Shown: in pieces, positions 35,259-44,166 of the stretch
Layout: every line of letters starts with the position of its first letter
Numbering within the stretch: the stretch's first letter is position 1
DNA from: Prevotella sp.
Lineage (GTDB): Bacteria; Bacteroidota; Bacteroidia; Bacteroidales; Bacteroidaceae
DNA length: 44,223 bases
NCBI GenBank assembly: GCA_018385335.1
Contig: JAHAZN010000015.1
Coordinates: 1 to 44,223, forward strand
Direction: 5' to 3'
Position numbers and translations under genes: made by a program
Notes under the pieces: generated by a model
What the model saw: only the letters and a program-made list of their open reading frames with translations
What the model was told of the DNA's origin: nothing
Database searches by the model: none

Positions 35259-35723
35259 ATGAGTAAGTTAATTATCAACAACTATGAAGAGTTTGCCGCT
35301 ATGCTGGGCAAACGTCTGGGAGAATCTGATTATGTAGAACTCTCACAAGAGCGCATCAATCTCTTTGCCGATGCCACGCTCGACCACCAGTGGATTCATG
35401 TTGATGTAGCAAAGGCCAAGGAGGAGAGTCCCTTTAAGACAACCATTGCCCATGGCTATCTCACCCTTTCCATGCTTCCCTATTTGTGGAACCAGATCAT
35501 CGAGGTCAACAACCTCAAGATGATGGTCAATTACGGCATGGACAAGATGAAATTCGGTCAGGCAGTAAAATCGGGCGAAAGCATCCGCTTGGTCACCGAC
35601 CTCATCGGCATCGCCAACCTCCGCGGCACAGTGAAGGCTGAAATCAAGTTTGCCATAGAGATCAAGGATCAGAAGAAGAAAGCACTGGAGGGTGTCGCCA
35701 CATTCCTCTATTACTTTGAATAA
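35259..35723 (+). CDS. MaoC-family enoyl-CoA hydratase
   Basis: 154 residues from the ATG at 35259; the frame extends upstream into the radical SAM gene but without family similarity. It is a single hotdog domain. The hydratase motif FADATLDHQWIHVD carries the catalytic pair D42 and H47, followed by AHGYLTLSMLP. Such proteins add water to trans-2-enoyl-CoA, giving the (R)-3-hydroxy product. The real substrate is unknown. Confidence 0.92.
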   Translation: MSKLIINNYEEFAAMLGKRLGESDYVELSQERINLFADATLDHQWIHVDVAKAKEESPFKTTIAHGYLTLSMLPYLWNQIIEVNNLKMMVNYGMDKMKFGQAVKSGESIRLVTDLIGIANLRGTVKAEIKFAIEIKDQKKKALEGVATFLYYFE

Positions 35724-35762
35724 TCATCATTCGTCGAACCCTATTATATCGAGCAAACACAC

Positions 35763-35806
35763 TGAGGGCTGTACACTGTCACCTTATTGACAGGGCACAG
35801 CCCTCA
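35763..35806 (+). terminator. Terminator between the MaoC gene and lptB
   Basis: A 10-bp stem (35763-35772 with 35797-35806) encloses a second 6-bp stem (35776-35781 with 35788-35793) and is followed by TTTATTATTT on the plus strand. The lptB stop is 5 bases away, so it may serve both convergent transcripts. Confidence 0.75.
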
Positions 35807-35810
35807 TTTA

Positions 35811-36608
35811 TTATTTGTCCAACTGGAAATCCTTCTTTCTCAATACGAAGTCGGTACCCAGATACTTCTCTTTTACAATCTTGTTCTCCGCCAGCACCTC
35901 AGGCACTCCCTGAAACAAGATACGTCCTTCAAACAGCAGGTAGGCTCTGTCGGTAATGCTCAATGTCTCATGCACATTATGGTCGGTTATCAAGATACCA
36001 ATATTTCGATATTTTAGCTCCCACACCACCTTCTGTATCTCTCCCACAGCAATAGGGTCAACACCTGCAAAAGGTTCGTCAAGCATAATAAACTTCGGAT
36101 TGATAGCCAGACACCTTGCTATCTCCGTGCGTCGTCTCTCTCCACCCGACAATCGGTCTCCTTTATTCTTCCTCACTGTCTGAAGACTGAAGTCAGCGAT
36201 GAGTTGTTCCAACTTCTCCAACTGGTATTTTCTTGGTTTGCCAGTCATCTCAAGCACAGCCATGATATTATCCTCTACGCTCAACTTTCTAAACACGCTG
36301 TTCTCCTGCGCCAGATAACCTATTCCTGCCCTTGCTCTCTTATATACGGGATAGTTGGTGATATCCAGATCATCCAGAAAGATTTTGCCTGCGTTGGGCA
36401 CAATCAGTCCTGTAGTCATATAGAAAGAGGTGGTTTTTCCAGCTCCATTGGGTCCGAGCAATCCCACTATCTCTCCTTGGCGAACATTGATCGACACATC
36501 GTTCACCACCGTTCGTTTGCCATATCTTTTCACTAAGCCCTCGGTTCTCAACACCATCCCTTCTGGTTTGGTCTCTTCCAAGGATACATTCATCTCTGTT
36601 TCACTCAT
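35811..36608 (-). CDS. lptB: LPS export ABC transporter ATPase LptB
   Basis: 265 residues from the ATG at 36608. The longer frame (36629) starts within or before the predicted -7 box at 36627-36634. LptB is the ATPase that drives lipopolysaccharide from the inner membrane to the outer membrane through LptFGC. Walker [10 protein letters not shown] (52-60), signature LSGGERRR, Walker B FIMLDEPF and the LptB-typical [13 protein letters not shown] are present. The ~20 residues before the ABC domain ([16 protein letters not shown]) are extra compared with E. coli. It is divergent from mlaE and has no lpt neighbours here. Confidence 0.93.
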   Translation of the reverse strand: MSETEMNVSLEETKPEGMVLRTEGLVKRYGKRTVVNDVSINVRQGEIVGLLGPNGAGKTTSFYMTTGLIVPNAGKIFLDDLDITNYPVYKRARAGIGYLAQENSVFRKLSVEDNIMAVLEMTGKPRKYQLEKLEQLIADFSLQTVRKNKGDRLSGGERRRTEIARCLAINPKFIMLDEPFAGVDPIAVGEIQKVVWELKYRNIGILITDHNVHETLSITDRAYLLFEGRILFQGVPEVLAENKIVKEKYLGTDFVLRKKDFQLDK

Positions 36609-36626
36609 AAACATCTGTTTTCGATG

Positions 36627-36634
36627 CAAAAATA
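36627..36634 (-). promoter_or_regulatory. -7 box for lptB
   Basis: The minus strand reads TATTTTTG, matching TAnnTTTG, and implies a leader of about 12 bases to the chosen ATG. Confidence 0.55.
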
Positions 36635-36682
36635 CTAAAATTCAGCAGAATATTGTTGATAAAACGAAAAACTATCACTCCC

Positions 36683-36715
36683 TTTGCAGTTTTTTATGCT
36701 TTTTGCGTAAATTTG
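36683..36715 (+). promoter_or_regulatory. Promoter for mlaE-mlaF
   Basis: TTTG at 36683-36686, a 21-base spacer, then TAAATTTG at 36708-36715. A good match to the Bacteroidetes consensus, with a leader of about 12 bases. Confidence 0.7.
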
Positions 36716-36733
36716 CAGTCAAAACCGATTATT

Positions 36734-37480
36734 ATGCTCATTCATAAATGGCTTAACACGCTTGGTCGCTACCTCATACTTATGGGACGGACATTCTCCC
36801 GTCCGGAGCGCATGCGCATGTTCTTTAAGGAGTACATCAAAGAGATGGCGCAGTTGGGTGTCAACTCGATAGGCATCGTCCTGCTTATCTCTTTCTTTAT
36901 TGGTGCAGTCATCTGTATCCAGATGAAGCTCAACATCCAAAGTCCGTGGATGCCACGTTGGGTTACAGGCTACACCACACGTGAGATTATGCTTCTGGAG
37001 TTCTCTTCCTCCATCATGTGTCTTATCCTTGCGGGAAAGGTAGGAAGCAACATCGCCTCAGAGATAGGTACGATGCGCGTCACGCAGCAGATCGATGCCC
37101 TCGACATCATGGGTGTCAACTCAGCCAGCTATCTCATTCTCCCAAAGATTCTTGGTATGATTACCATCATGCCCTTCCTTGTCATCTTCTCCTCAGCCAC
37201 TGGTATCCTCGGAGCCTATGCAACAGCATATATCGGTCATGTACTTCCACCCGAAGACCTCACCTTAGGTCTGCAACACAATTTCAATCAGTGGTTTATC
37301 TGGATGAGTATCATCAAAAGCACGGTCTTTGCCTTTATCATCTCCAGTGTTCCTTCTTATTTCGGCTACACCGTCGAGGGAGGTTCCGTCAATGTCGGTA
37401 AGGCATCCACCGATGCCGTAGTGAGTTCCAGCGTACTGATTCTTTGCAGCGATGTCTTCTTAACTCAGTTACTGTCATGA
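36734..37480 (+). CDS. mlaE: MlaE-type ABC transporter permease
   Basis: 248 residues from the ATG at 36734 (MLIHKWLNTLGRYL), just after the promoter; the longer frame would start upstream of it. The family moves phospholipids between inner and outer membranes. Typical segments: GVNSIGIVLLISFFIGAV, the coupling region EFSSSIMCLILAGKVGSNIA, and MRVTQQIDALDIMGVNSASY. Five hydrophobic helices are seen. The stop overlaps the mlaF start in an ATGA. Confidence 0.93.
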   Translation: MLIHKWLNTLGRYLILMGRTFSRPERMRMFFKEYIKEMAQLGVNSIGIVLLISFFIGAVICIQMKLNIQSPWMPRWVTGYTTREIMLLEFSSSIMCLILAGKVGSNIASEIGTMRVTQQIDALDIMGVNSASYLILPKILGMITIMPFLVIFSSATGILGAYATAYIGHVLPPEDLTLGLQHNFNQWFIWMSIIKSTVFAFIISSVPSYFGYTVEGGSVNVGKASTDAVVSSSVLILCSDVFLTQLLS

Positions 37481-38253
37481 TAGAAATTAACAATCTTTGC
37501 AAGTCCTTCGATGATAAAGATGTATTGAAAAACATCTCTACAACATTTGAGAATGGTAAGACCAATCTTATCATCGGACAGAGTGGTAGTGGAAAAACCG
37601 TATTGATGAAGAATCTCGTTGGCCTGCTCACTCCCACCCAAGGTACAATTCTTTACGACGGACGAGATTTTGTGGCAATGACTAAGAAAGAGAAGATTCT
37701 CCTCCGTCGTGAGATGGGAATGATCTTTCAGAGTGCAGCCCTCTTCGACTCACTCACGGTGTTAGAGAATGTGATGTTTCCCTTGGATATGTTCTCCAAC
37801 ATGAATTACCGCGAGAGAGTGAGACGGGCTCAGACCTGCATCGACCGAGTAAATCTTCTTGGAGCCGAACAGAAGTTTCCTGGAGAGATCTCCGGTGGTA
37901 TGCAGAAACGTGTGGCCATCGCAAGGGCTATAGCACTCAACCCCAAATACCTGTTCTGCGACGAGCCTAACTCAGGCCTTGACCCCAAGACATCACTCGT
38001 CATCGACGATCTCCTTCACAGCATCACACAAGAGTATAACATCACCACCATCATCAATACGCATGACATGAACTCAGTGATGGGTATCGGTGAGAACATT
38101 ATCTTCATCTATCAAGGAGAAAAGGAATGGCAGGGACAAAGCAAGGATATCATGACTTCCACCAATGAGAAACTCACCGACTTCATCTTTGCCAGTGATT
38201 TGCTGAAAAGGATGAAGCAATCGGAGATGGACCGTCTTCATCGCCAGTCTTAA
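37477..38253 (+). CDS. mlaF: MlaF-type ABC transporter ATPase
   Basis: 258 residues from the ATG at 37477, which overlaps the mlaE stop (ATGA), so translation is coupled. Walker A GQSGSGKTV (34-42), signature ISGGMQKRVAIARAI and Walker B YLFCDEPNSGLDP are present. It powers the lipid transporter formed with MlaE. The substrate-binding MlaD partner is not seen; the next gene, 16 bases on, is convergent. Confidence 0.93.
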   Translation: MIEINNLCKSFDDKDVLKNISTTFENGKTNLIIGQSGSGKTVLMKNLVGLLTPTQGTILYDGRDFVAMTKKEKILLRREMGMIFQSAALFDSLTVLENVMFPLDMFSNMNYRERVRRAQTCIDRVNLLGAEQKFPGEISGGMQKRVAIARAIALNPKYLFCDEPNSGLDPKTSLVIDDLLHSITQEYNITTIINTHDMNSVMGIGENIIFIYQGEKEWQGQSKDIMTSTNEKLTDFIFASDLLKRMKQSEMDRLHRQS

Positions 38254-38269
38254 CCCCCTGGTTTTCTCT

Positions 38270-38668
38270 TCATCTCATTCTCCATCTGCCATCGCGACAC
38301 TCTATCAAAGGCACCGCCACCTCCTCTCTTACGCTATCGCCAAAGCATAAGAGCAAGAAGGCGGTAGCTTGATGTGTAGCGGTATCGACAACGGCTTTCA
38401 GTGCCTCTACCCTCTCGATGTGCTTATGTTCCTTTTTCTGCTGACCCATAAAATGACTCACATTGGTCAGCAACTGCTCACGATAATCGGCAGGCATACT
38501 GTCCACCTCACTGACCCCCTCGAGAAATGATTCATAATCACCCCTCAACAGGCAGTCATAATACTCCCTTGCCTGCGCTGCCACAACATCCTCAACGCGT
38601 CTATCTTCGCCACAGGCACAGAAGAACAGGAGAAAGCTAAGACAGCCTATCACGCAAGACTTTCTCAT
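38270..38668 (-). CDS. Small lipoprotein, possibly DUF4878/NTF2-like
   Basis: 132 residues. A lipoprotein signal ends at FFCAC with the lipidated Cys at residue 19. The rest ([24 protein letters not shown] ... in part; [21 protein letters not shown] at the end) has the shape of small periplasmic NTF2-like domains such as DUF4878; this assignment is tentative. The ATG overlaps the der stop (ATGA), so it is translated together with der, which is an odd partner. It ends 16 bases from the convergent mlaF stop, with no terminator visible. Confidence 0.75.
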   Translation of the reverse strand: MRKSCVIGCLSFLLFFCACGEDRRVEDVVAAQAREYYDCLLRGDYESFLEGVSEVDSMPADYREQLLTNVSHFMGQQKKEHKHIERVEALKAVVDTATHQATAFLLLCFGDSVREEVAVPLIECRDGRWRMR

Positions 38669-39975
38669 TTCTGTCGGATGAAGATGTTAATAGGTGAACC
38701 TGTCAGTTGCCAGTTCTCACGTATCTTATTCTCCAGGAAACGGCGATAGGGTTCCTTGATATACTGTGGAAGATTCGCATAGAACACAAAGGAAGGTATC
38801 TGTGTGTTAGGCAACTGCGACACATACTTTATCTTAATGTATTTACCCTTGATTGAAGGAGGTGGGAAAGCCTCTATCAACGGTAGCATCACCTCGTTGA
38901 GCTTCGATGTACCTATCTTCACCTTTCTGTTGAGATACACCTCCTTGGCTGTCTCTAACACTTTGAAGATACGCTGCTTGGTAAGCGCAGAAGCAAAGAT
39001 AATGGGGAAATCCACAAAAGGAGCCATCCTTCCCTTAATAGCCTCTATATAGGTGTTGATACTCTTCTGCGACTTATCCTCCACCAAGTCCCACTTATTG
39101 ACAACCACCACCAGACTCTTGTTATTACGCTGTATCAGCTGGAAGATATTCATATCTTGAGCTTCTATACCTCTTGTGGCATCCAACATCAAGATGCAGA
39201 CATCGCTGTTCTCTATCGAACGGATAGCACGCATCACGCTATAGAACTCCAGATTCTCCGTCACCTTGTTCTTCCTTCTTATACCGGCTGTATCAACAAG
39301 GTAGAAATCGAATCCAAACTTATCATATCTTGTATAGATGCTGTCGCGCGTTGTTCCAGCTATCTCCGTCACGATATTCCTCTCTTCGCCAATAAAGGCA
39401 TTCACGATGCTACTCTTTCCGGCATTAGGGCGTCCCACTACAGCAAAACGGGGTATTCCCTCCTCCAGCGTTTCACCCTTCTCATCCTTCAATCTATCGA
39501 GCACCATATCAAGCAGGTCACCCGTACCACTTCCCGTGGCTGCGCTCACACAGATAGGATCTCCTATACCCAGTCGATAGAAGTCAGCAGCATAATACTG
39601 CATATCATTATTATCAGCCTTATTTGCTACGAGAATCACGGGTAGTTTAGTGCGCCTTAGGATCTGGGCAACATCGGTATCCAGGTCGGTCACACCATTC
39701 ATCACGTCCACCAGGAACAGCACGAGGTCAGCTTCTTCCGTGGCGATAATCACCTGTTTCCTTATTTCTTCCTCAAAGATATCATCCGAGTTAACCACCC
39801 ATCCTCCTGTGTCAACCACAGAGAATTCCTTGCCACACCACTCACATTTTCCATACTGACGGTCACGCGTGGTACCCGCCTCTTCGCTAACGATGGCGCT
39901 ACGGGTCTTTGTCAGACGATTAAAAAGGGTCGATTTGCCCACATTGGGGCGTCCTACTATCGCTACTAATGCCAT
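38665..39975 (-). CDS. der: Ribosome-assembly GTPase Der (EngA)
   Basis: 436 residues. Der is the tandem-GTPase that matures the 50S subunit. Both G domains are clear: GRPNVGKS at 8-15 and GRPNAGKS at 181-188, each with its own DTGG/DTAG and NKxD motifs. The C-terminal KH-like domain ends PINIFIRQK. Starts 59 bases after era; overlaps the lipoprotein start by 4 bases. Confidence 0.97.
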   Translation of the reverse strand: MALVAIVGRPNVGKSTLFNRLTKTRSAIVSEEAGTTRDRQYGKCEWCGKEFSVVDTGGWVVNSDDIFEEEIRKQVIIATEEADLVLFLVDVMNGVTDLDTDVAQILRRTKLPVILVANKADNNDMQYYAADFYRLGIGDPICVSAATGSGTGDLLDMVLDRLKDEKGETLEEGIPRFAVVGRPNAGKSSIVNAFIGEERNIVTEIAGTTRDSIYTRYDKFGFDFYLVDTAGIRRKNKVTENLEFYSVMRAIRSIENSDVCILMLDATRGIEAQDMNIFQLIQRNNKSLVVVVNKWDLVEDKSQKSINTYIEAIKGRMAPFVDFPIIFASALTKQRIFKVLETAKEVYLNRKVKIGTSKLNEVMLPLIEAFPPPSIKGKYIKIKYVSQLPNTQIPSFVFYANLPQYIKEPYRRFLENKIRENWQLTGSPINIFIRQK

Positions 39976-40034
39976 AATTCTCTTGTTTCTTGTTTGTTAA
40001 ACATAAGTCGTATTCACTACGCTATTCCTCTCAC

Positions 40035-40916
40035 TCACTCTGGATTATATCCAAAGCTGTCAAGCTCTTTCTTAGAACTTCTCCAGTCCTTATCTACCTT
40101 GACAAAGACCTCAAGGAAGATATGTTTTCCAAAGAACTTCTCCAGTGTCTTCCTGCTCTCTGTACTCACCTTCTTCAAGGCTACACCCTGATGTCCGATA
40201 ATGATACCTTTCTGCGATTCACGTTCTACAAAGATGACAGCGTTGATATGTATCCTGTCGTTGGTCTCCTTAAACTGCTGTACGCTCACCTCTACAGAAT
40301 AGGGTATCTCCTTGTCATAATAGAGGAGTATCTTCTCTCTTATTATCTCGCTGACGAAGAACCTTGCAGGTTTGTCCGTCAACTGGTCTTTATCGAAATA
40401 GGGCGGACTGTCAGGCAACAGTTCCTGAATACGCTTCAGCAGCAGGTCGGTGCCAAACTTATTCAGAGCAGAGATAGGCAGAATCTCTGCATTAGGGAGT
40501 AGCCCATGCCATCGTTCCACGATATTTCCCAAATTCTTCTGGTCGGTCTGGTCTATCTTGTTGATGAGCAGCAACACCGGCACATCCATCTTCGACACCT
40601 TGTCAAGGAAATCCTTGTTCTTCTCAGGATTCTCCACAACATCGGTCACATAAAGCAGCACATCAGCATCCTTCAATGCCGACTCTGAGAAGGCCAGCAT
40701 CGACTCCTGCAGTTTGTAGTTGGGTTTAAGCACACCAGGAGTATCAGAGAACACTATCTGCATCTCCGGTGTATTCACAATACCCATGATGCGGTGACGT
40801 GTCGTCTGCGCCTTAAAGGTAGCAATACTTATCCTTTCACCAACCAACTGATTCATCAGCGTCGATTTCCCTACATTGGGATTGCCTACGATGTTTACAA
40901 ATCCTGCCTTATGCAT
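40035..40916 (-). CDS. era: GTPase Era
   Basis: 293 residues. Era binds the 3' end of 16S rRNA during small-subunit assembly. The G domain has GNPNVGKST (11-19), DTPG and NKID. The C-terminal KH domain carries VIFVERESQKGIIIGHQGVA and IFLEVFVKVDKDWR. Placed between fabH and der. A terminator precedes it, so it needs its own promoter, but I see no TAnnTTTG box in the right direction. Confidence 0.97.
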   Translation of the reverse strand: MHKAGFVNIVGNPNVGKSTLMNQLVGERISIATFKAQTTRHRIMGIVNTPEMQIVFSDTPGVLKPNYKLQESMLAFSESALKDADVLLYVTDVVENPEKNKDFLDKVSKMDVPVLLLINKIDQTDQKNLGNIVERWHGLLPNAEILPISALNKFGTDLLLKRIQELLPDSPPYFDKDQLTDKPARFFVSEIIREKILLYYDKEIPYSVEVSVQQFKETNDRIHINAVIFVERESQKGIIIGHQGVALKKVSTESRKTLEKFFGKHIFLEVFVKVDKDWRSSKKELDSFGYNPE

Positions 40917-40940
40917 ATCTTTGCCATTGTCATTTATTAT

Positions 40941-40982
40941 GAAAAGAAAGGCGCATCCTCACACTTGACAGAGGGACGCGCC
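40941..40982 (-). terminator. Terminator after fabH
   Basis: On the minus strand a GC-rich stem with one bulge (40971-40982 with 40950-40960) is followed by TTTCTTTTC (complement of 40941-40949). It lies 26 bases beyond the fabH stop and separates DUF177-rpmF-fabH from era. Confidence 0.75.
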
Positions 40983-41008
40983 ATTCTTTATTATCGGTGA
41001 GCTCTCAG

Positions 41009-42031
41009 TTACTTCACTGCTGATGCAACCTCAGAGCCGTTATATGCCCACTTATAGTAGGACGCACCATGAACGAATCCAGCACCGAAGGCGGTGAGAA
41101 TAAGGTTATCTCCCTTCTTCAGATGTTGCTCATTCTCCCAGAGTGCCAGGGGGATGGTAGCAGCACTTGTGTTACCAAAGTGCTCTATGTTCACCATCAC
41201 ATGATCCATGGGCAGGTCCAGACGCTTTGCTACAGCCTCGATAATTCGCATATTAGCCTGGTGAGGCACCACATAAGCGATATTATCCTTTGTCAGACCA
41301 TTTCTCTCTGCTATCAGTGCGCAGTCATCACTCATGTTGGTCACGGCATAACGGAACACCGTACGTCCCTCTTGATAAAGGTAATGCAGACGATGATCAA
41401 CGGTGAAATGAGATGGAGGACAAACCGAGCCACCTGCCTTGAGATGCAGGAAAGGAAGTCCCTTTCCATCTGTACGGAAATAAGAATCCATCACACCGAT
41501 GTTCTGTTCCGTCGTTGCCTCGAGCAACACTGCTGCTGCTCCATCTCCAAATAGCGGACACGTACTGCGATCCTTATAATCCACCACCGACGACATCTTA
41601 TCAGCACCGATGACAATAATCTTTTTGTATCGGCCACTCTGAATCATCGCGGCAGCAGTATCTAAGGTATATAGAAAACCGCAGCAAGCTGCCCAATAAT
41701 CGAATGCGAAAGCATTCTTAAGTCCCAGTTTACCTAGTACGATAGAGGCTGTGGAAGGAAACTTATAATCAGCGGTAGAGGTGGTTACGATGACTGCATC
41801 GATAGTATCAGGATCCACACCTGTCTTCTTGAGGAGCTGTTTAGCTGCCTTGCGCGCCATATACGACGTACCGAGACCTTCCTCTGCTAGGATTCTTCTC
41901 TCCTTGATACCAACACGCGTCATAATCCACTCATCATTCGTGTCAACCATTCTCGACAGTTCCTCATTGGTGAGGACATAATCGGGAACATAACCTCCGA
42001 TACCAGTGATTATCGCGTTTATTCTCTCCAT
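41009..42031 (-). CDS. fabH: Beta-ketoacyl-ACP synthase III
   Basis: 340 residues. FabH joins acetyl-CoA (or branched starters) with malonyl-ACP to start fatty-acid synthesis. The thiolase-fold triad is present: C116 in WAACCGF, H257 in VPHQANM and N287 in FGNTSAA. The residue after the catalytic Cys is also Cys (C117) where Ala is usual. Its ATG overlaps the rpmF stop by one base (TAATG). Confidence 0.95.
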   Translation of the reverse strand: MERINAIITGIGGYVPDYVLTNEELSRMVDTNDEWIMTRVGIKERRILAEEGLGTSYMARKAAKQLLKKTGVDPDTIDAVIVTTSTADYKFPSTASIVLGKLGLKNAFAFDYWAACCGFLYTLDTAAAMIQSGRYKKIIVIGADKMSSVVDYKDRSTCPLFGDGAAAVLLEATTEQNIGVMDSYFRTDGKGLPFLHLKAGGSVCPPSHFTVDHRLHYLYQEGRTVFRYAVTNMSDDCALIAERNGLTKDNIAYVVPHQANMRIIEAVAKRLDLPMDHVMVNIEHFGNTSAATIPLALWENEQHLKKGDNLILTAFGAGFVHGASYYKWAYNGSEVASAVK

Positions 42032-42219
42032 TATTCTACCACCTCGTCCTTAACAATAGCCACCTTTCCTCTGTAATATCCACAGGTAGGACATACCGTG
42101 TGATATACATAGTACGCGCCACAGTTTGGACATACAGCAAGTGTAGGAGCTACTGCCTTGTCATGAGTTCTTCTCTTAAGTGTACGAGTCTTCGACTGTC
42201 TTCTTTTAGGATGTGCCAT
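42031..42219 (-). CDS. rpmF: 50S ribosomal protein L32
   Basis: 62 residues. Start [20 protein letters not shown]; a zinc ribbon with C30, C33, C43 and C46 (CPNCG, CPTCG). It belongs to the widespread DUF177-rpmF-fabH group, which links ribosome and fatty-acid synthesis. Its gene starts 12 bases after DUF177. Confidence 0.97.
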   Translation of the reverse strand: MAHPKRRQSKTRTLKRRTHDKAVAPTLAVCPNCGAYYVYHTVCPTCGYYRGKVAIVKDEVVE

Positions 42220-42231
42220 AATTGTAAATGT

Positions 42232-42765
42232 TTAATCTTTTGTTTCTTTTAATTTCAATAATCCACTCCATCTCGGATCTATGGGCTTCTCATTATCCTC
42301 ATCACCACTTCGGGTGGCTGAGTGCTTTTCCAGCATGTCTATCATCACACGATTGCATTTACCAGGTGCATGAACGTGCTTAATGGGGATATTCAAAGCT
42401 ATAAATTCGTAAACAAACCACGCCAGGTCAATGCAGCCTTCGCTCTCATCAACAACGACGAGGTCGTCTTCTTCTGAGTATTCTTCTCCAAGTTTCACGC
42501 AGAGACGGCCATCCGTCTTTATCGGCTGTACCATGTCATCAAGACAACGGTCACATTTCACCACTACGTTTCCTTCCAAATGGAAGTTCAAGTCAAACAA
42601 CCTATCGGTAGTACGATGGATATCCAGCGCCACCTTTACGTCGCCCTGCTCCACCTCAGCCTCTTCCAATGCCTTAAAAAAGTCATTGTTCAATTGAAAG
42701 TCCTGATGCACATCATCCACCTTCAATGCCTTCAGATCGATATGGAGCTTACCTAAACTACACAT
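42232..42765 (-). CDS. DUF177 (YceD-type) protein
   Basis: 177 residues from the ATG at 42765 (MCSLGKLHIDLK). The only longer option is a TTG at 42777. The family marker is the metal-like pair CDRCLD (VVVKCDRCLDDMVQP). In other bacteria YceD-type proteins act in 23S rRNA or L32-linked ribosome assembly, as the constant rpmF neighbour suggests. The stretch DPRWSGLLKLK at the end is also family-typical. The ATG is almost at the predicted transcription start. Confidence 0.9.
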   Translation of the reverse strand: MCSLGKLHIDLKALKVDDVHQDFQLNNDFFKALEEAEVEQGDVKVALDIHRTTDRLFDLNFHLEGNVVVKCDRCLDDMVQPIKTDGRLCVKLGEEYSEEDDLVVVDESEGCIDLAWFVYEFIALNIPIKHVHAPGKCNRVMIDMLEKHSATRSGDEDNEKPIDPRWSGLLKLKETKD

Positions 42766-42774
42766 TTCGGGGTG

Positions 42775-42782
42775 CAAAGTTA
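42775..42782 (-). promoter_or_regulatory. -7 box for DUF177-rpmF-fabH
   Basis: The minus strand reads TAACTTTG, matching TAnnTTTG. Only 9 bases separate it from the ATG at 42765, so the message may be leaderless or nearly so. Confidence 0.6.
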
Positions 42783-42833
42783 CAAATATTTTTCCGATAA
42801 TAGCAACAATATACTATTTTTTTAACATCAAAC

Positions 42834-42848
42834 GCCCTCCTAAAGGGC
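42834..42848 (-). terminator. Weak hairpin after the histidine kinase
   Basis: A 5-bp GC-rich stem (42834-42838 with 42844-42848) with a 5-base loop, 41 bases beyond the kinase stop. There is only a short T stretch afterwards, so the call is weak. Confidence 0.35.
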
Positions 42849-42889
42849 TGAATAGTCGCTATCAATTATAGTTATCGCAGAGAATACGC

Positions 42890-44062
42890 TCAATTTTTCA
42901 ATTCTATACGGAAGGTAGTACCCTTTCCCACCTCCGAACTCTTTACATATATCCGTCCTCCATGATACTCTTCGATAATACGTTTCGCCAGTGAGAGTCC
43001 TAAGCCCCACCCTCTTTTCTTTGTCGTGAAACCGGGTTTAAAAACATTCTTCAGGTCTTTCTTCTGAATACCTTTGCCATTATCTCTCACTTCCACCACA
43101 ACCCAAGCTCCCTGTTCATGCAACGAGAGCCAGATATCTCCACTGCCTTCCATGGCATCAACAGCATTCTTACAGAGGTTCTCAACAACCCACTCAAAGA
43201 GTGAAGCATTGACCCTTGCCTTGATATTATAAACAGGATAATCCTGGTGAATACACACCTTCGACGAGGTTCTGCGGTCGATATAATCCACCACTCTCTT
43301 CAGCACCTCAACCATTCCTGTCTCTACGGGCTCAGGTATTGAACCTATCTTCGAAAATCGCTCTGCTATCCTCTCCAATCGTTTTACATCCTTATCCATC
43401 TCAGGTATCAGTTGATCATCAGGATAACTCTCCTTGAGTATCTCCACCCAAGCCATCAGACTGGAGATAGGGGTACCCAACTGATGAGCTGTCTCCTTAG
43501 ACAATCCTACCCATACCTTGTTCTGCTCGGCACGTTTCGACGACAGGAGGGCAAAGATTGCAACAACAACGAAAATCATCACCACGCCAAGCTGCACATA
43601 GGGATAGGAGGCCAAGCGTTTCAACATCAGCGACTCGTCATAACACACCAACTGATAATTGTCGCTCTCTCCAGCGTCCTCTCCAAGATCAATACGGATA
43701 TATCTACCTGCCTTTCGCATCCGTTCTCCCTCTTCTCTGATCACCCTTATCGAATCGGAAGCATTACGTTCCTTAATGTCAAGATTACGATAGTCCATCA
43801 CCTCTCCCTGTGCATCAAGCACAACCACTGGTATCGTATTATTACCTTGAATAACACTCAAAGCAAGCGTCAGGTCTGTCGTCTCATCTGCATTATTCAA
43901 TGTGTTGAGTGCCTGAACCCACACCTCCATCTTATTCCTTTCCTCCTTCTTTAGGTCGGAGACCAGCAGATGAGACACAAGGAGTGAGGCCACTGCAATC
44001 ACCACTGCAATCACCACCAGCACTATCTTCACCTGTCTAACACGGTCAGTCCACTGCATCAT
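42890..44062 (-). CDS. Membrane sensor histidine kinase
   Basis: 390 residues. Two membrane helices (about 12-35 and 156-174, counted from the first Met) bracket a ~120-residue periplasmic sensor domain I cannot classify. No HAMP domain follows; the second helix leads almost directly to the HisKA box SKETAHQLGTPISSLMAW with the phospho-acceptor His near residue 193. The ATPase domain has NLCKNAVDA (N box), DNGKG (G1) and GLGL (G2). It is an inner-membrane sensor whose signal is unknown. No response regulator is adjacent, so it is an orphan in this window. It starts just past the 5S terminator. A second ATG directly follows the first. Confidence 0.92.
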   Translation of the reverse strand: MMQWTDRVRQVKIVLVVIAVVIAVASLLVSHLLVSDLKKEERNKMEVWVQALNTLNNADETTDLTLALSVIQGNNTIPVVVLDAQGEVMDYRNLDIKERNASDSIRVIREEGERMRKAGRYIRIDLGEDAGESDNYQLVCYDESLMLKRLASYPYVQLGVVMIFVVVAIFALLSSKRAEQNKVWVGLSKETAHQLGTPISSLMAWVEILKESYPDDQLIPEMDKDVKRLERIAERFSKIGSIPEPVETGMVEVLKRVVDYIDRRTSSKVCIHQDYPVYNIKARVNASLFEWVVENLCKNAVDAMEGSGDIWLSLHEQGAWVVVEVRDNGKGIQKKDLKNVFKPGFTTKKRGWGLGLSLAKRIIEEYHGGRIYVKSSEVGKGTTFRIELKN

Positions 44063-44078
44063 TTGTAATATTTAATTG

Positions 44079-44086
44079 CAAAGATA
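44079..44086 (-). promoter_or_regulatory. -7 box for the histidine kinase
   Basis: The minus strand reads TATCTTTG, an exact TAnnTTTG match, 16 bases before the ATG. Confidence 0.6.
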
Positions 44087-44118
44087 CATACATTATCCTA
44101 TTCTCAAGCAAAAGGACA

Positions 44119-44160
44119 TAAAAAAACTTGCCTCATGACACTACTGTCACAAGGCAAGTT
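44119..44160 (-). terminator. rRNA operon terminator
   Basis: On the minus strand a 9-bp stem (44152-44160 with 44125-44133) with an inner 5-bp stem is followed by a run of Ts (complement of 44121-44126). It lies directly after the 5S 3' end. Confidence 0.85.
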
Positions 44161-44166
44161 CAAAAA

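Noticed and set aside
40916..40923. TATCTTTG on the plus strand at the start of era
   Set aside because: Matches the -7 consensus but points against era and fabH into no gene; it overlaps the era start codon region and is probably chance.
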